From Paulinella micropora (lineage: Eukaryota > Cercozoa > Imbricatea > Euglyphida > Paulinellidae): a stretch of DNA of 35,000 bases. The notes beneath the pieces are model-generated. The model saw only the letters and a program-made list of their open reading frames with translations, did no database searches and was not told the DNA's origin. Both the position numbers and the translations under genes were made by a program. This document shows positions 1-8,517 of this stretch, in pieces. Position 1 is the first letter of the stretch. Every line of letters begins with the position of its first letter. The stretch spans positions 5,001 to 40,000 of the forward strand of contig WBZZ01006700.1 of assembly GCA_019918135.1 (NCBI GenBank), in the 5' to 3' direction.

Positions 1-314
1 AAATATTTAATCATATAATAACTGTCTAACGACTTGTAGAATGAGGAATACCTAACGTAGAAGGGACTCCGTACTCTCCAAGCCAAAGTAAACCGACAGA
101 CCGGAACATAGAGTAATGCCATTTTATATACCGGATGGGCCGGCACAATCCCCTCTGCCCCCCGAGCGTGCCCTCGTCAGGGTGCGCGAGAAGTCGAGTT
201 AAGACCAGCCGAACCAAACCGGGATAAAATGTGAAAATTATCTCGAGAGATGGTCTGTGACTGGACACTTCCCCTCGGATAAATTGCACATTTGTGTTAT
301 CCTAAATTCACTCA
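1..314 (-). repeat. 3' LTR of element 1 (13 bases missing at window edge)
   Basis: Positions 1-147 match 14827-14969 with few differences. The right copy shows that the LTR begins TGTTACCGAGACC just before the first base of this window. The inner end is placed at 314 (plus CACTCA, sense TGAGTG) because a purine tract typical of a PPT follows it in the sense upstream direction. That gives an LTR of about 327 bp with TG...CA ends. The inner half (148-314) has no second copy in the window, so the boundary at 314 is inferred. A copy of the TCTACGTTAG motif lies at 51-65. Confidence 0.85.
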
Positions 315-327
315 TCGTCCCCCACCT
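315..327 (-). other. Polypurine tract of element 1
   Basis: On the minus strand this reads AGGTGGGGGACGA directly before TGAGTG, the inferred start of the 3' LTR. GGTGGGGGA-type tracts at this position are typical plus-strand primers of LTR retrotransposons. A second G-run at 346-358 is a weaker alternative. Confidence 0.65.
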
Positions 328-420
328 AGTGAGTCTAGACTAACTACCCCCCGGATAGTTATTGATGAATTCCATGTTTGTCCGATTTAAGCCCATCGGT
401 TCCGTATTATCCCCCAGATT

Positions 421-454
421 CGAGATCCGATGCGCTTCGAGATCCGATGCGCTT
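421..454. repeat. 17 bp perfect tandem duplication
   Basis: CGAGATCCGATGCGCTT occurs twice back to back (421-437 and 438-454) inside the 3' noncoding region of element 1. Confidence 0.9.
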
Positions 455-582
455 CCATTGCGCAAAAGGAAAATTTTGCACGAGTCCACTTCACGTAAAA
501 TGTATCGTCCCATATCTTCCGCCACCATGATTTTGCATAAGCATTCTTGTGTAAAATCCGAATCCATGAAAATTGCCCTGTA

Positions 583-877
583 ACTAGTGGGAATTTGATC
601 AATCCATCCACCTCCACTCGAACGTCAAAAATTGCCACGAAACTAGTGGGAATTTGATCAATCCATCCACTTCCACTCGAACGTCGAAAATTGGCCTGTA
701 ACTAGTGGGAATTTGATCGATCCATCCACTTCCACTCGAACGTCGAAAATTGCCACGAAACTAGTGGGAATTTGATCAATCCATCCACTTCCACTCGAAC
801 GTCGAAAATTGCCACGAAACTAGTGGGAATTTGATCGATCCATCCACTTCCACTCGAACGTCGAAAATTGCCACGAA
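583..877. repeat. 59 bp tandem repeat, five copies
   Basis: Units begin ACTAGTGGGAATTTGATC at 583, 642, 701, 760 and 819, an exact 59 bp period. Units differ by a few substitutions (for example GATCAATCC or GATCGATCC; junction CCTGTA or CCACGA), with no length change. The alternating variants suggest that some units were duplicated as pairs. Confidence 0.95.
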
Positions 878-1040
878 TCGAAAAACCTTTTACCAAATTA
901 AGGTCCCAGGTGACGCTGTAGTCCCGGCGTGTAGCCCAGGAGTGACTTAAGACGTCGTTGAGGGAAGGCCCCCCCGCCAAGCCTCGGATACCCCCCCATC
1001 GCCGTCCCCCCGGCGCTATCACTCCATGCTTGAAACGACC

Positions 1041-1290
1041 CCGAGTACCACTTATAGACCTACCCGTCTATCCATCCCATTCCCCCATTTGTTATCCCCC
1101 TTTTGTCGTTGTTGTCCCGTATCGTCCCCTTGTTGATCCTTCCCTTATCCCCCCTATACACTATCCATACCTTTTGCTATCCGACCTCAAATCTATCCAA
1201 TTCTATTACTATCCATCCTATATTCTATCCAACCTAGAATCTATCCCATTCTACTACTATCCGTCCTATACTCTATCCCCTCTCCCCCTA
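1041..1290. repeat. Pyrimidine-rich CTATCC-type degenerate repeat
   Basis: The hexamer CTATCC and close variants (CTATCCATCC, CTATCCAACC) recur many times on the plus strand. No stable period is visible. It reads as an open frame only because of its simple composition. Confidence 0.7.
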
Positions 1291-1324
1291 TTCCGCCATC
1301 TCCCAATCCGTCTCCCGCGTTGGT

Positions 1325-1361
1325 CCCCCCCCCCCCCCCCGTGCCCGTGTTGCTATCCACG

Positions 1362-1430
<69 letters not shown>
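1325..1430. repeat. C16 homopolymer and (AT)32 microsatellite
   Basis: C16 spans 1325-1340 and an uninterrupted (AT)32 spans 1367-1430. Both are inside the 3' noncoding region of element 1. Confidence 0.95.
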
Positions 1431-1433
<3 letters not shown>

Positions 1434-1481
1434 GATCCGCATGCCGAGCGGTAAATGTCTTCCAGTCAGCGTTCCGCCGTC

Positions 1482-2160
1482 TTCGCGTCCCTGCGCGGCA
1501 AAATAGAAATAGATTCCATGATTGATACATTCCGAGTGTACCGTGGCCCGTTGCCCTTCCGCGGTACCTGTGGGTATATTTGTATTACCCCCTCCCTTCT
1601 CCTCTTCTTCATCATTCTTCATCTTTCTTTTCATCTTCTCAGTCTTTCCCGTCATCCCTTTCCCATTCGTACCCCGTACGCTTACCCTTTGTCAAGCCAC
1701 CGCAGGCTGAGGGTGAATATCAATAAGTGAGCGTGAGGGTGATCAGTCCGTCAACGTCATCGACCTCGCTCCCCGGCGGGTTAAAATATTATCCTCCAAA
1801 GGCTTATAAGCCTGTCGTCGCGTCCCTGCGCGGAAAAAGAATTGTATCGTCGCGCCCTGCGCGAGATAAGATTATCCGTCATCGCGCCCTGCGCGGAAAT
1901 CCCAACATCCTCCGAGACAGGTAGAAGTATTTGTCGTGTAATTTCATGTGTTCGCCTTCGCCAGCACATGAAAGAATACAATTATTGTCATGGCCCGTGC
2001 ATGTGTGTCGTGCATTTTTCATGTGCCGTCGATAACCAGCACATGAAAGTTCACGATTAGTATCGTGGCTTCTGTACATCGCCTATCCTTTTCCAAAAGG
2101 TTGGTTTTTCCCGATTCCCGTTCAGACGATGACGTCCTTGCCCTCGCGCTCCTGCGCGTA
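1482..2160 (-). repeat. Dispersed CG-rich palindromic motif, five copies
   Basis: Plus-strand TCGCG(TC)CCTGCGCG occurs near 1482-1498, 1818-1833, 1849-1863, 1882-1896 and 2144-2158. The three central copies are about 31-32 bp apart. CGCGC / GCGCG arms around CCT could form a small hairpin in RNA or single-stranded DNA. Function unknown. Confidence 0.7.
1942..2048 (-). other. Two stem-loops with the same stem
   Basis: TTTCATGTG (1942-1950) pairs with CACATGAAA (1965-1973). TTTCATGTGC (2017-2026) pairs with GCACATGAAA (2039-2048). In element sense both begin CTTTCATGTGCTGG and then have different loops of 12-14 nt. A short CACGACA sequence follows each. Confidence 0.75.
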
Positions 2161-2275
2161 CGAAGTGTATATTATACACTTTAGGATCAAGCGATCCGCG
2201 GGTATCCTCAGCCGCTTCTCCCAGGCGCACCACCCCGGTTTTGGTCATCTGCTTATCTTTTCATTCTTCTCTTTC

Positions 2276-2785
2276 TCACTCACTTCTCGTCTCTCTCTCT
2301 TCCTTTCCTTCTCTCTGTCTCTCTCTCTCTCTCATCTCCTTCCCCTCCTCGTCCTCCGCTCCGTCCCCGGGACGCTTCCTTCCCCTCGATCCCACCTGTG
2401 CCGGTGGTGCCCCGATAATCTCAAAGGGCCAGCCTCTCTCCTCCACCTCATCCCAGATGAACGTGGGGATTCGCCGCTCGTCCGTGAGGTCAAAAGGTAT
2501 GTCCAGAACCTCCCTAGGCCGTGATTGCACCGTATAGGGCGTGTGGCCCTTGTCATCCAACTGGATGCTGACATCCCAAGTCTCCCGTTTCTGCCCCCAG
2601 TTCTCCAGAAAAACTGGACTGAACCGACGGTCCTTTTCCATGTTAGTTCCATCATCGCTCCTCCAGAACTGCATTACTGGGGCAATGCCCGCCGCCGCCT
2701 TGGACGTCCTCCGACCCTCAATATCCGCATGACATAGAAGTCATCCAGCGTATCATCCGAGACCTCTCTCTGTCCGCCGGTCGCA
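2276..2785 (-). pseudogene. Element 1 pol: conserved post-integrase C-terminal domain
   Basis: The minus-strand translation of about 2380-2770 aligns with the C-terminal ~130 residues of element 2 (25800-26240). Shared features are DDTL-x-D-x-Y-x-MR at the start, then FWRS, ETWD, VLDIPFDL and a final Gly-Pro-Pro before a basic end. A frameshift separates the DDTL part from the FWRS part. After the conserved part the reading frame runs into a Glu/Arg-rich tract encoded by the CT repeat at 2265-2340. I do not recognise the domain. It is not an obvious chromodomain. Because it follows the integrase, a role in target choice or nuclear entry is possible but is pure inference. Confidence 0.7.
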
Positions 2786-4292
2786 TCAAGTAATACTTGC
2801 CGACCCTCCAGCGGATTTTATATATCTTGGTCGGGTCGTCCAACCACTTCTCTGACTGTGGACGCAATCTGCCTCCTTCGTCCCTCTGGTGGTGGTCTCG
2901 GACGGGCCGTCTGTGCCCGCTGCTTCTCCTTCTCCTTCCTTCCCCTCCTCCTTTGTTTCCTGTCGTAGCGATCCCTCCGAGCCCTCCGAATCCTCCTTCC
3001 GCTCCTTAGTTTCCTCCTTGCCGTTGGCGCCCTCGCCTTCCTGGCGCTGTCTCCTGGATCCTCGTTCGTGAGAGCCCTTTTCCAGCTCCGTAATTGCATC
3101 CCGCAATCTTTGTTTCTCCTCCTCTTCCGGTTCGTACAGGAGCTGGTCCCTCAACCTCGCCAACTCCTCCGCCCGCTGCGAACGAGTAAGCAAAGGTGTC
3201 GGGTTGCCCCAGTCATCCGTCGTGCGCGCCAGTGCCTGCGCGTCCGTCTCGTAATCCAATAGAAACGCTGAGAACTTGACCAGCCGTCGTACATGCACGA
3301 TCTGCTCTTTTGCCGTTCGCTGATGGCGGATTTTGTAGTTGTATGCCGCAGTTTGCTGCATCACCTGATACGGCCCCTGCCACTTTTCGCACAACTTCGC
3401 CGACACACCCACCGGGATGCTCGGGACGTATAATAAGACCGTGTGTCCCACGTTGAATTCCACATGTCGGAACTTTTGCTGCCCCTTGTCGTCCTTCCTC
3501 CTCATAGCAGCCTCGCGCTGCTTCCGGACGATGTGTTCAGCCTCCGCTATTGCCCGCAGGCGGCATGCCATCAATCAGTCGGGTCATATAAAGCCGTGTC
3601 CTTGAAGCGATCCGTAGGTGTGTCCAACACCCTTCCATGTACCAGTTGATTCGGGCAAAGCCGAACGCTTCCCCCTAAAGACGAGGAGCCCAAGTTGTTA
3701 ACCGCAAACGTAAAAGCCTGCACCGTCTCCGGCCACATCTTCTGGTTGTTCTGGCAATAGATTTTCAAGGATGCCTTCATCGTCTTGTGCATCCGCTTGA
3801 TTTTCCCGTATGCCATTGGATTGTATGCCGTAACGTAGTTCCAGTGAAACCCAAAATATGCACTGAGTTCGTTCGAGAGCCAGTTGATGAACGAACTCCC
3901 TCTGTCTGATATGATCTTCCTTGGAACTCCGATCCTGCAGAAAACGTGATCGATCAGAGCCTTAGCGGTCGTTTCCTTGGTCTCGTCCTTAGTGGGTACC
4001 GTGATCACGTAATTCGACGCCCTGTCAATGGCCGTAAGTATGTACTTGAACCCCCGTCGCCCGCTTCCGGTAGAGGGCCCACATAATCGATGTGGATCGC
4101 CTCGAAAATGTCGCTCGTGACCTCGTATTGCCCCAGCAAACCCTTGGTTGCGTCATATGGCGCCTTTGCTCTCTGGCACGGCGCGCAGCCTTTGATGAAT
4201 CGTTCCACATCCTTACTCATACTTCCCCAGTAGATCTTCCTTGTCAGCGACCACTTCATCCTTTCCAATCCTGATGACTCTGCATGGGACAG
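2786..4292 (-). pseudogene. Element 1 integrase (zinc-binding, catalytic core, GPY/F), inactive
   Basis: In sense order: HNCPM with CAPC of the HHCC zinc-binding domain (near 4150-4290), then HIDYVGPLP carrying the first catalytic Asp, SDRGSSF with the second Asp (near 3900), and GKIKRMH where the catalytic Glu should be (near 3795). It is Lys here; element 2 has GKIERVH. The GPY/F-type motif WQGPYQVMQQ follows near 3370. A Glu/Lys/Arg-rich low-complexity tail occupies about 2830-3180. At least two frameshifts split it (near 4010 and 3575). The Glu-to-Lys change is a single G-to-A step and would abolish DDE strand transfer. Confidence 0.88.
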
Positions 4293-5198
4293 TTATGTGC
4301 CCCGATCATAATCGCATGCCGTAATGCCGGTGGTACCCACACCGTCCACCTTTCCGGGTTTCATATGTTCCTTGTGTCTGCCGTCCGTGCCCATATACCA
4401 GATCAGCCCATCCGAATACGTGTGCGTCTTTAGCTGCCGCTTCACTGCCTCAGTACGTGTTTCCGGCGTCGGGTTCTTCACGTGTTGGATCAGTGCCTTG
4501 AATTCCTTCGCCTCGCTCGTCAGACTCCGAAACTTGTCCACCGAAGCAAACTTGATTTGCGTATCCGTCTCCAAGTCCAAAGCTACCTGGCTGGGATGCG
4601 TCTTCTCCAACACCGTCACGTCCTCCTGTTCCGGTAGCATTGGCTCCCCTTCTGCCTTAGGGCTGACCACTACCTTGCCGATCATTGGCAGCTGCCGCCA
4701 TGGAAACCTTGGCGTTTCCATCTCCTCCGCCTCTCTTTCCGCATGCAACGCCGCGTCCCACTCGTATTCCTCGAGACAGTCCTTCGTGCATTGGTCCTCG
4801 TGCTCCTCACAACACTCTCGTGGTGCCTTACTAGCCGCCTCATACAACCTGAGGTCCCTCTCATGTTCCTGTTTTTCTCCTACCCCCGACGTACGAAATT
4901 TGTACGCTGCCGACACCTCCTCTGCGTATATCAAACCGTTCATCGGCTTCTTGTCTTCAAAATCCGGTTCACGCTCTATCTGTTCCGCTTTATCTGTTCC
5001 AAGTCCATGAATCCCCATACCGTCAAGACTGCCGCCGCCGTGGTGAACCTAAATTGCGTCAAGTTCATCCCTTTCCGCTTCTCCCTCCCATATTGGTTTG
5101 ACCGTGAACACCTCTGGCGCCTGGTGTTGTTGTTGTTCCGCCCCGTCTTTCCCCGTGATCCTCCATCCTCTGCCGTGCCCCCAGACCGAGACTGGTGA
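4293..5198 (-). pseudogene. Element 1 pol: RNase H to integrase linker
   Basis: About 300 codons between RNase H and the integrase zinc domain. They are rich in Glu and charged residues, with frameshifts near 5018 and 4310. The end, with DGLIWYMGTDGR and then (in a shifted frame) VPPALRHAI, matches the usual gypsy segment just before the HHCC motif and element 2 (DGLLWYKGQHGK and VPEKLRRFI). The first part has no recognised domain and diverges between the two elements. Confidence 0.7.
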
Positions 5199-6568
5199 TC
5201 AGCCAAAAAGTTCTCCTTTCCTTTGATATACTCTATCTGGAAGTCGTATTCCGACAACAGGATCCTGTTGCCACCGTGCTAACCGTCCCGTATGGTCCTG
5301 TGACATCAGCCACCGCAGGTTGTTGTGATCCGTCCTCACTCTCGTTTCCCTCGCCCCCCATAAATATTCCCGCAGCCGCTTGAAGCCCCCGACAATAGCC
5401 AGTACCTCCCGTTGTCTGGTGCAGTATTGCCTCTCCGCACTCGACATCCGTCGACTAAGAAACATTACCGGCCTCAATCGCCCCTTTTCGTCCGCTTGCT
5501 GAAGCACTCCTCCTATCGCGTAGGCCGACGCGTCCGTGTCCAGAATAAAGGGTGCCTCAAAGTCCGGCAGCCTCAGAACCGTTCCATCCTCCGTTAACGG
5601 ATCCTTCAGAATCGTCTCTCGCAAATCCTTTGACGCTTCCAAGACCTTCTGTCCCCCCTCCTTCGGGTTCGCCCAGTCCCCCTTGAATTCCTTCATGTGT
5701 TTCCGTATGGGCTCGGCCCGATTAGCAAAGTTCGGGATAAACTCCCCGTAATACTGTGCCAATGACACGAACGAATGTAGATCGGACTTGTTCTGCGGTA
5801 TTGGCATGTCCGCCAGTGCCTCCCGTTTCTTAGCCATGATGGTGCACGTGCCATTTTCAATGTCGTACCCCAGATATTCGATCCGTTTCTGCATGAAGTG
5901 GCACTTCTTGGCATTAAGCCGGAAACCGAACTCCTTAATCCGCCGCATGATATCCCTGAGATATTTCACATGCTCTTCCACCGAGTTAGAGTATATAATG
6001 ACATCATCCAAGTATGCAAAGGCATACGTTGACGTGTCGCCATGTTTGAAGGCAAAGTCCTCGTCCCGAAATTTGTGTCCCAACATCTCGGTCATTGCCT
6101 CCTGGAAGATCCCAGGTGCTACCTTGAGCTTTTCCTTCCAGACATATGTCGTCATGCCCACCATGAATGCCGTGAGGTATCAGCTTTCCTCCGCCAATGG
6201 AATTTGCCAAAACCTCCTTTTCAGATCCAGAGTGGAATATATTTTTGCCTTGCAATACTTCCACCCCCCGCCTCACATCCGGGACCGGCGTCTCGAACTT
6301 CTTGATTATCTTGTTGATCTTCCAGTAGTTGATGCACATCCGCAACGTGCCATCCGGCTTCGGCGCCATCCGCACCGGTGATGAATACTCCGACAACCGT
6401 TCCTCGATGAGCCTTTTCCAGCAACTCTGCCGTCATTTCCCTCGCTATCCGGTCTTCGTGGAAACTAAGTAGTGAAGGTCGTCCAATACCATGGTGGTAC
6501 CTCCTGCCCCATCTCCCTTTCGAACTTTGCCGTGTGATGTTTAACCGATCCTCCTTCCAATGGTCCAA
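5199..6568 (-). pseudogene. Element 1 reverse transcriptase and RNase H
   Basis: The fingers region begins around 6560 (IEVFGPLEGG), then APKPDGTLRMCINYWKIN near 6350. The palm active site YLDD lies near 5998-6018, the thumb/connection LHSFVSLAQYYGEFIPNF follows, and RNase H has LDTDAS near 5550, with SRRMSSAERQYCTRQ, REYLWG and RTDHNNLRWL after it. The end is IEYIKGKENFLADHQSR near 5200. The YLDD-to-RNase H stretch is one open frame of over 300 codons. The fingers and the KGGFWQI-equivalent part are split by about three frameshifts (6170-6400). Known role: cDNA synthesis and RNA template removal in a cytoplasmic particle. Confidence 0.93.
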
Positions 6569-7357
6569 AGACCTCTATGTGATTGTCCATCATCGCCAAC
6601 ACATCCTCCTTGGATTTCTCGCTCCCCTGTCACCCCTTTGTCTGTTCCCTCAAAGCCGCCCGGGCCTTATCCGTCTCCTCCTTAATCTGTTATGTCGTCC
6701 ACCGTGGCCTCCGCACCGTCCTCCTCGAACCCCTCCCGAGACCGGTACAGGGTAGGCGTTTGCCTCTCCTGATCCACATATACTGGCCAACTGATCGAGC
6801 ATCATCGCGTATTGTATCGCATGTGTGGGATGGTATACTCCCGAAATATGAGTAAACGCTTCATCCCGGATTGCGGCCAAATCCCGTGTAAAGAGTTCCT
6901 CCCGATATTTCCTTGCCGCTTCTCTCGAACCTAAACGACACGCTATAACGAGCTTCTGCGTCCGACTCGGTATAGGTATCGGATCCTGAACCAAGAAATC
7001 CTCAATATCGTACCACCACATTTCCGTTCGTCTGCCCACTGGAAGCACTATCGTGAAATCCCCAAGGGAAATCCGATTCTTCAGCGCCTTCTTGATTGCC
7101 GCCACCGAGTCGACCATATTGGGATCGTCCCCCCACTTATCCTTCAGGAACTCGATAATTCCCGTCTTCGCCTGACTCGGCTTGGCAACGTTACATACCA
7201 CGTACTGTGCCATTGGCAACGTCCTGCCATCCATTTCATTGTGTTGGTCTCCCAAATTACGACTGTGTATCGGGAAACCGTCCGTGGCCAATCTCCGTTG
7301 TTCTCTCAAGTGTTCCGCCGCATGTCGCACAATCCCACTATCTGATTTGGCGTCCAT
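6569..7357 (-). pseudogene. Element 1 pol: conserved domain of unknown function between protease and RT
   Basis: The minus strand keeps about 200 codons that align with element 2 21750-22150. Shared blocks include FLKDKWGDDP (element 2 FITNFWGDVP), FTIVLPVGRR, DPIPIPSR, LVIACRLGSRE (element 2 LVVACRLGSRE), an AFT block and IQYAMMLDQL (element 2 IQYANLIDML). Gypsy elements normally have a short linker between protease and RT, so a long conserved domain here is unusual. The 3' part (6650-6770) is a Gly/Arg-rich low-complexity run. I do not recognise the fold. Confidence 0.75.
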
Positions 7358-7495
7358 TCGTCCTCCGATTCGATTTCCTCTTCCGTTGTCTTAGGATCCC
7401 CCACCGCAAAAACCTCGCATGCTGCCTCGTCGGCCGCTGCCTCTTCCGACATTACGACTTTCACTGCCGCAAAACTACCAGCCGTCCATTCCCCC

Positions 7496-7890
7496 TCATT
7501 GAGAGTGGTCATCTGTCGACAAGTGCACCATCTTGTATACCGGCGCGTTTTCATCCGCCCCATATCGCACCGTATACCCCGCACAGTCGATGGACGTGCG
7601 CATTCGTCTGAGCGCGTCCAAGCTCCGCAATAATATGCTGGTACCACCCAAAACTTGTGGATATAGACCGAGCCGTCGGAAAGCCGAAAAGTCAGCAACA
7701 TCGTACCCGTGATCGGTGTCCATCCCGACACTCCACTCACCCATCCCTGCGTGCGCCGCAATGCCTGCTGATACCACCGCTGTCCCCCATATTTGTCCTG
7801 AAAGTGCTTCCCCATGACACTGATCGCCGCCATCGTGTCATTTGCCGATGACCTCATACCCGCCCAACTCGGTAATTTCCACCTTCGTGT
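7496..7890 (-). pseudogene. Element 1 retropepsin-like protease
   Basis: Sense order: ELGGYEVIG (about 7855-7885), a one-base shift, ANDTMAAISVMGKHF with the putative catalytic Asp at 7837-7839, WTPITGTMLLTFRLSDGSVY of the beta-sheet core, FWVVPAYY, then in a shifted frame SILLRSLDALRR with SIDCAGYTVRYG. The last block is the usual C-terminal retropepsin segment (hydrophobic-hydrophobic-Gly-x-D-x-L...ID). The triad reads D-T-M-A instead of D-T/S-G-A, exactly as in element 2. This points to a lineage feature and not to decay. Confidence 0.75.
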
Positions 7891-8517
7891 AGGCTAAAGG
7901 GAAATCAGCTGTTTTAATTGCATTAACCATTCTCCTAGGAGTCATAGCATCCGCGCGTTCCGCGATCTTTTGGTATGTCTGGAGGATAAGTCGGTTCCGC
8001 TCCCGTTCCTTCCCCTCATCCCCTCCATTGAGTCCCCCTTTCCCTTCCGACCCCTGGTCGATATCCTTATTTATGTTCTCTCTCTTCTAATCCCCTATTT
8101 GCCGCCTCTCTCCCTTATCTTCCTTATTCCCTATTTCCCCCTGAGCCCCCTTATCACTCTTACCGTCTATAGTTCCGTTATCCTTATCCTCTGCTCTTCC
8201 CCGTTTTTCTCCCATTCCATCTCCACGAGTCCGCTCCTCTGCCTTCTGCCGTTTGTCGTGTGCCCTACCCTCTCTCTCCCTCTCTGTTGCTCTCATCCGT
8301 TTTCTTGTCATTCCCCAGTCAGATCTATGGATCTCGTTTGCCATTCCCCCCGGGACGGGCTGCCGTATCCCGCTCCATCTACCCGCCGGAGCAGCAGGCG
8401 TTCCTGCCGTCTTCGTTCCCCTATCCCATCAATTCCCGCCGCATACCCTTATGTTCCGTATTGATATGTCTCCCACCTGTTTTGCCTTTCCCTGTGATCA
8501 CGACGTCATCTTTCTCC
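7891..8517 (-). other. Element 1 gag-pol junction and pol N-terminal region
   Basis: After the gag stop near 8518 the minus strand encodes a highly charged Lys/Arg/Glu-rich segment (8087-8344), comparable in place and composition to the basic N-terminus of element 2 pol. No motif is recognised. The gag stop is UGA followed by GGA, with a second in-frame UGA soon after, so the read-through arrangement of element 2 is not preserved here. Confidence 0.45.

Larger units (their letters stand above)
328..2275 (-). other. 3' noncoding region of element 1, repeat rich
   Basis: About 1.95 kb lies between the last recognisable pol coding sequence and the PPT, with no convincing ORF. It holds a 17 bp tandem duplication, five 59 bp tandem repeats, a CTATCC-rich stretch, C16, (AT)32, five copies of a CG-rich hairpin motif, two stem-loops with the same stem, and a CT-rich tract at about 2265-2340. 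Its place next to the PPT resembles the hypervariable 3' UTR of plant Tat/Ogre gypsy elements. This is an analogy only. Confidence 0.7.

Noticed and set aside
346..358. ACCCCCCGGATAG shared with the start of the element 2 LTR
   Set aside because: The 13 bp match lies outside the inferred LTR of element 1 and is in the opposite orientation relative to the element. A match this short is expected by chance in 35 kb.
583..877. Regularly spaced repeats considered as a CRISPR-like array
   Set aside because: Units are contiguous 59-mers without unique spacers, inside a eukaryotic retroelement.
958..1530. Pro/Tyr/Ile-rich open frame on the plus strand
   Set aside because: Produced by CTATCC-type repeats, C16 and (AT)32; simple composition and no homology.
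3820..3840. Another CTAACGTAG-like match inside the element 1 integrase
   Set aside because: It is part of the coding sequence for WNYVTAYN and does not precede an ORF.
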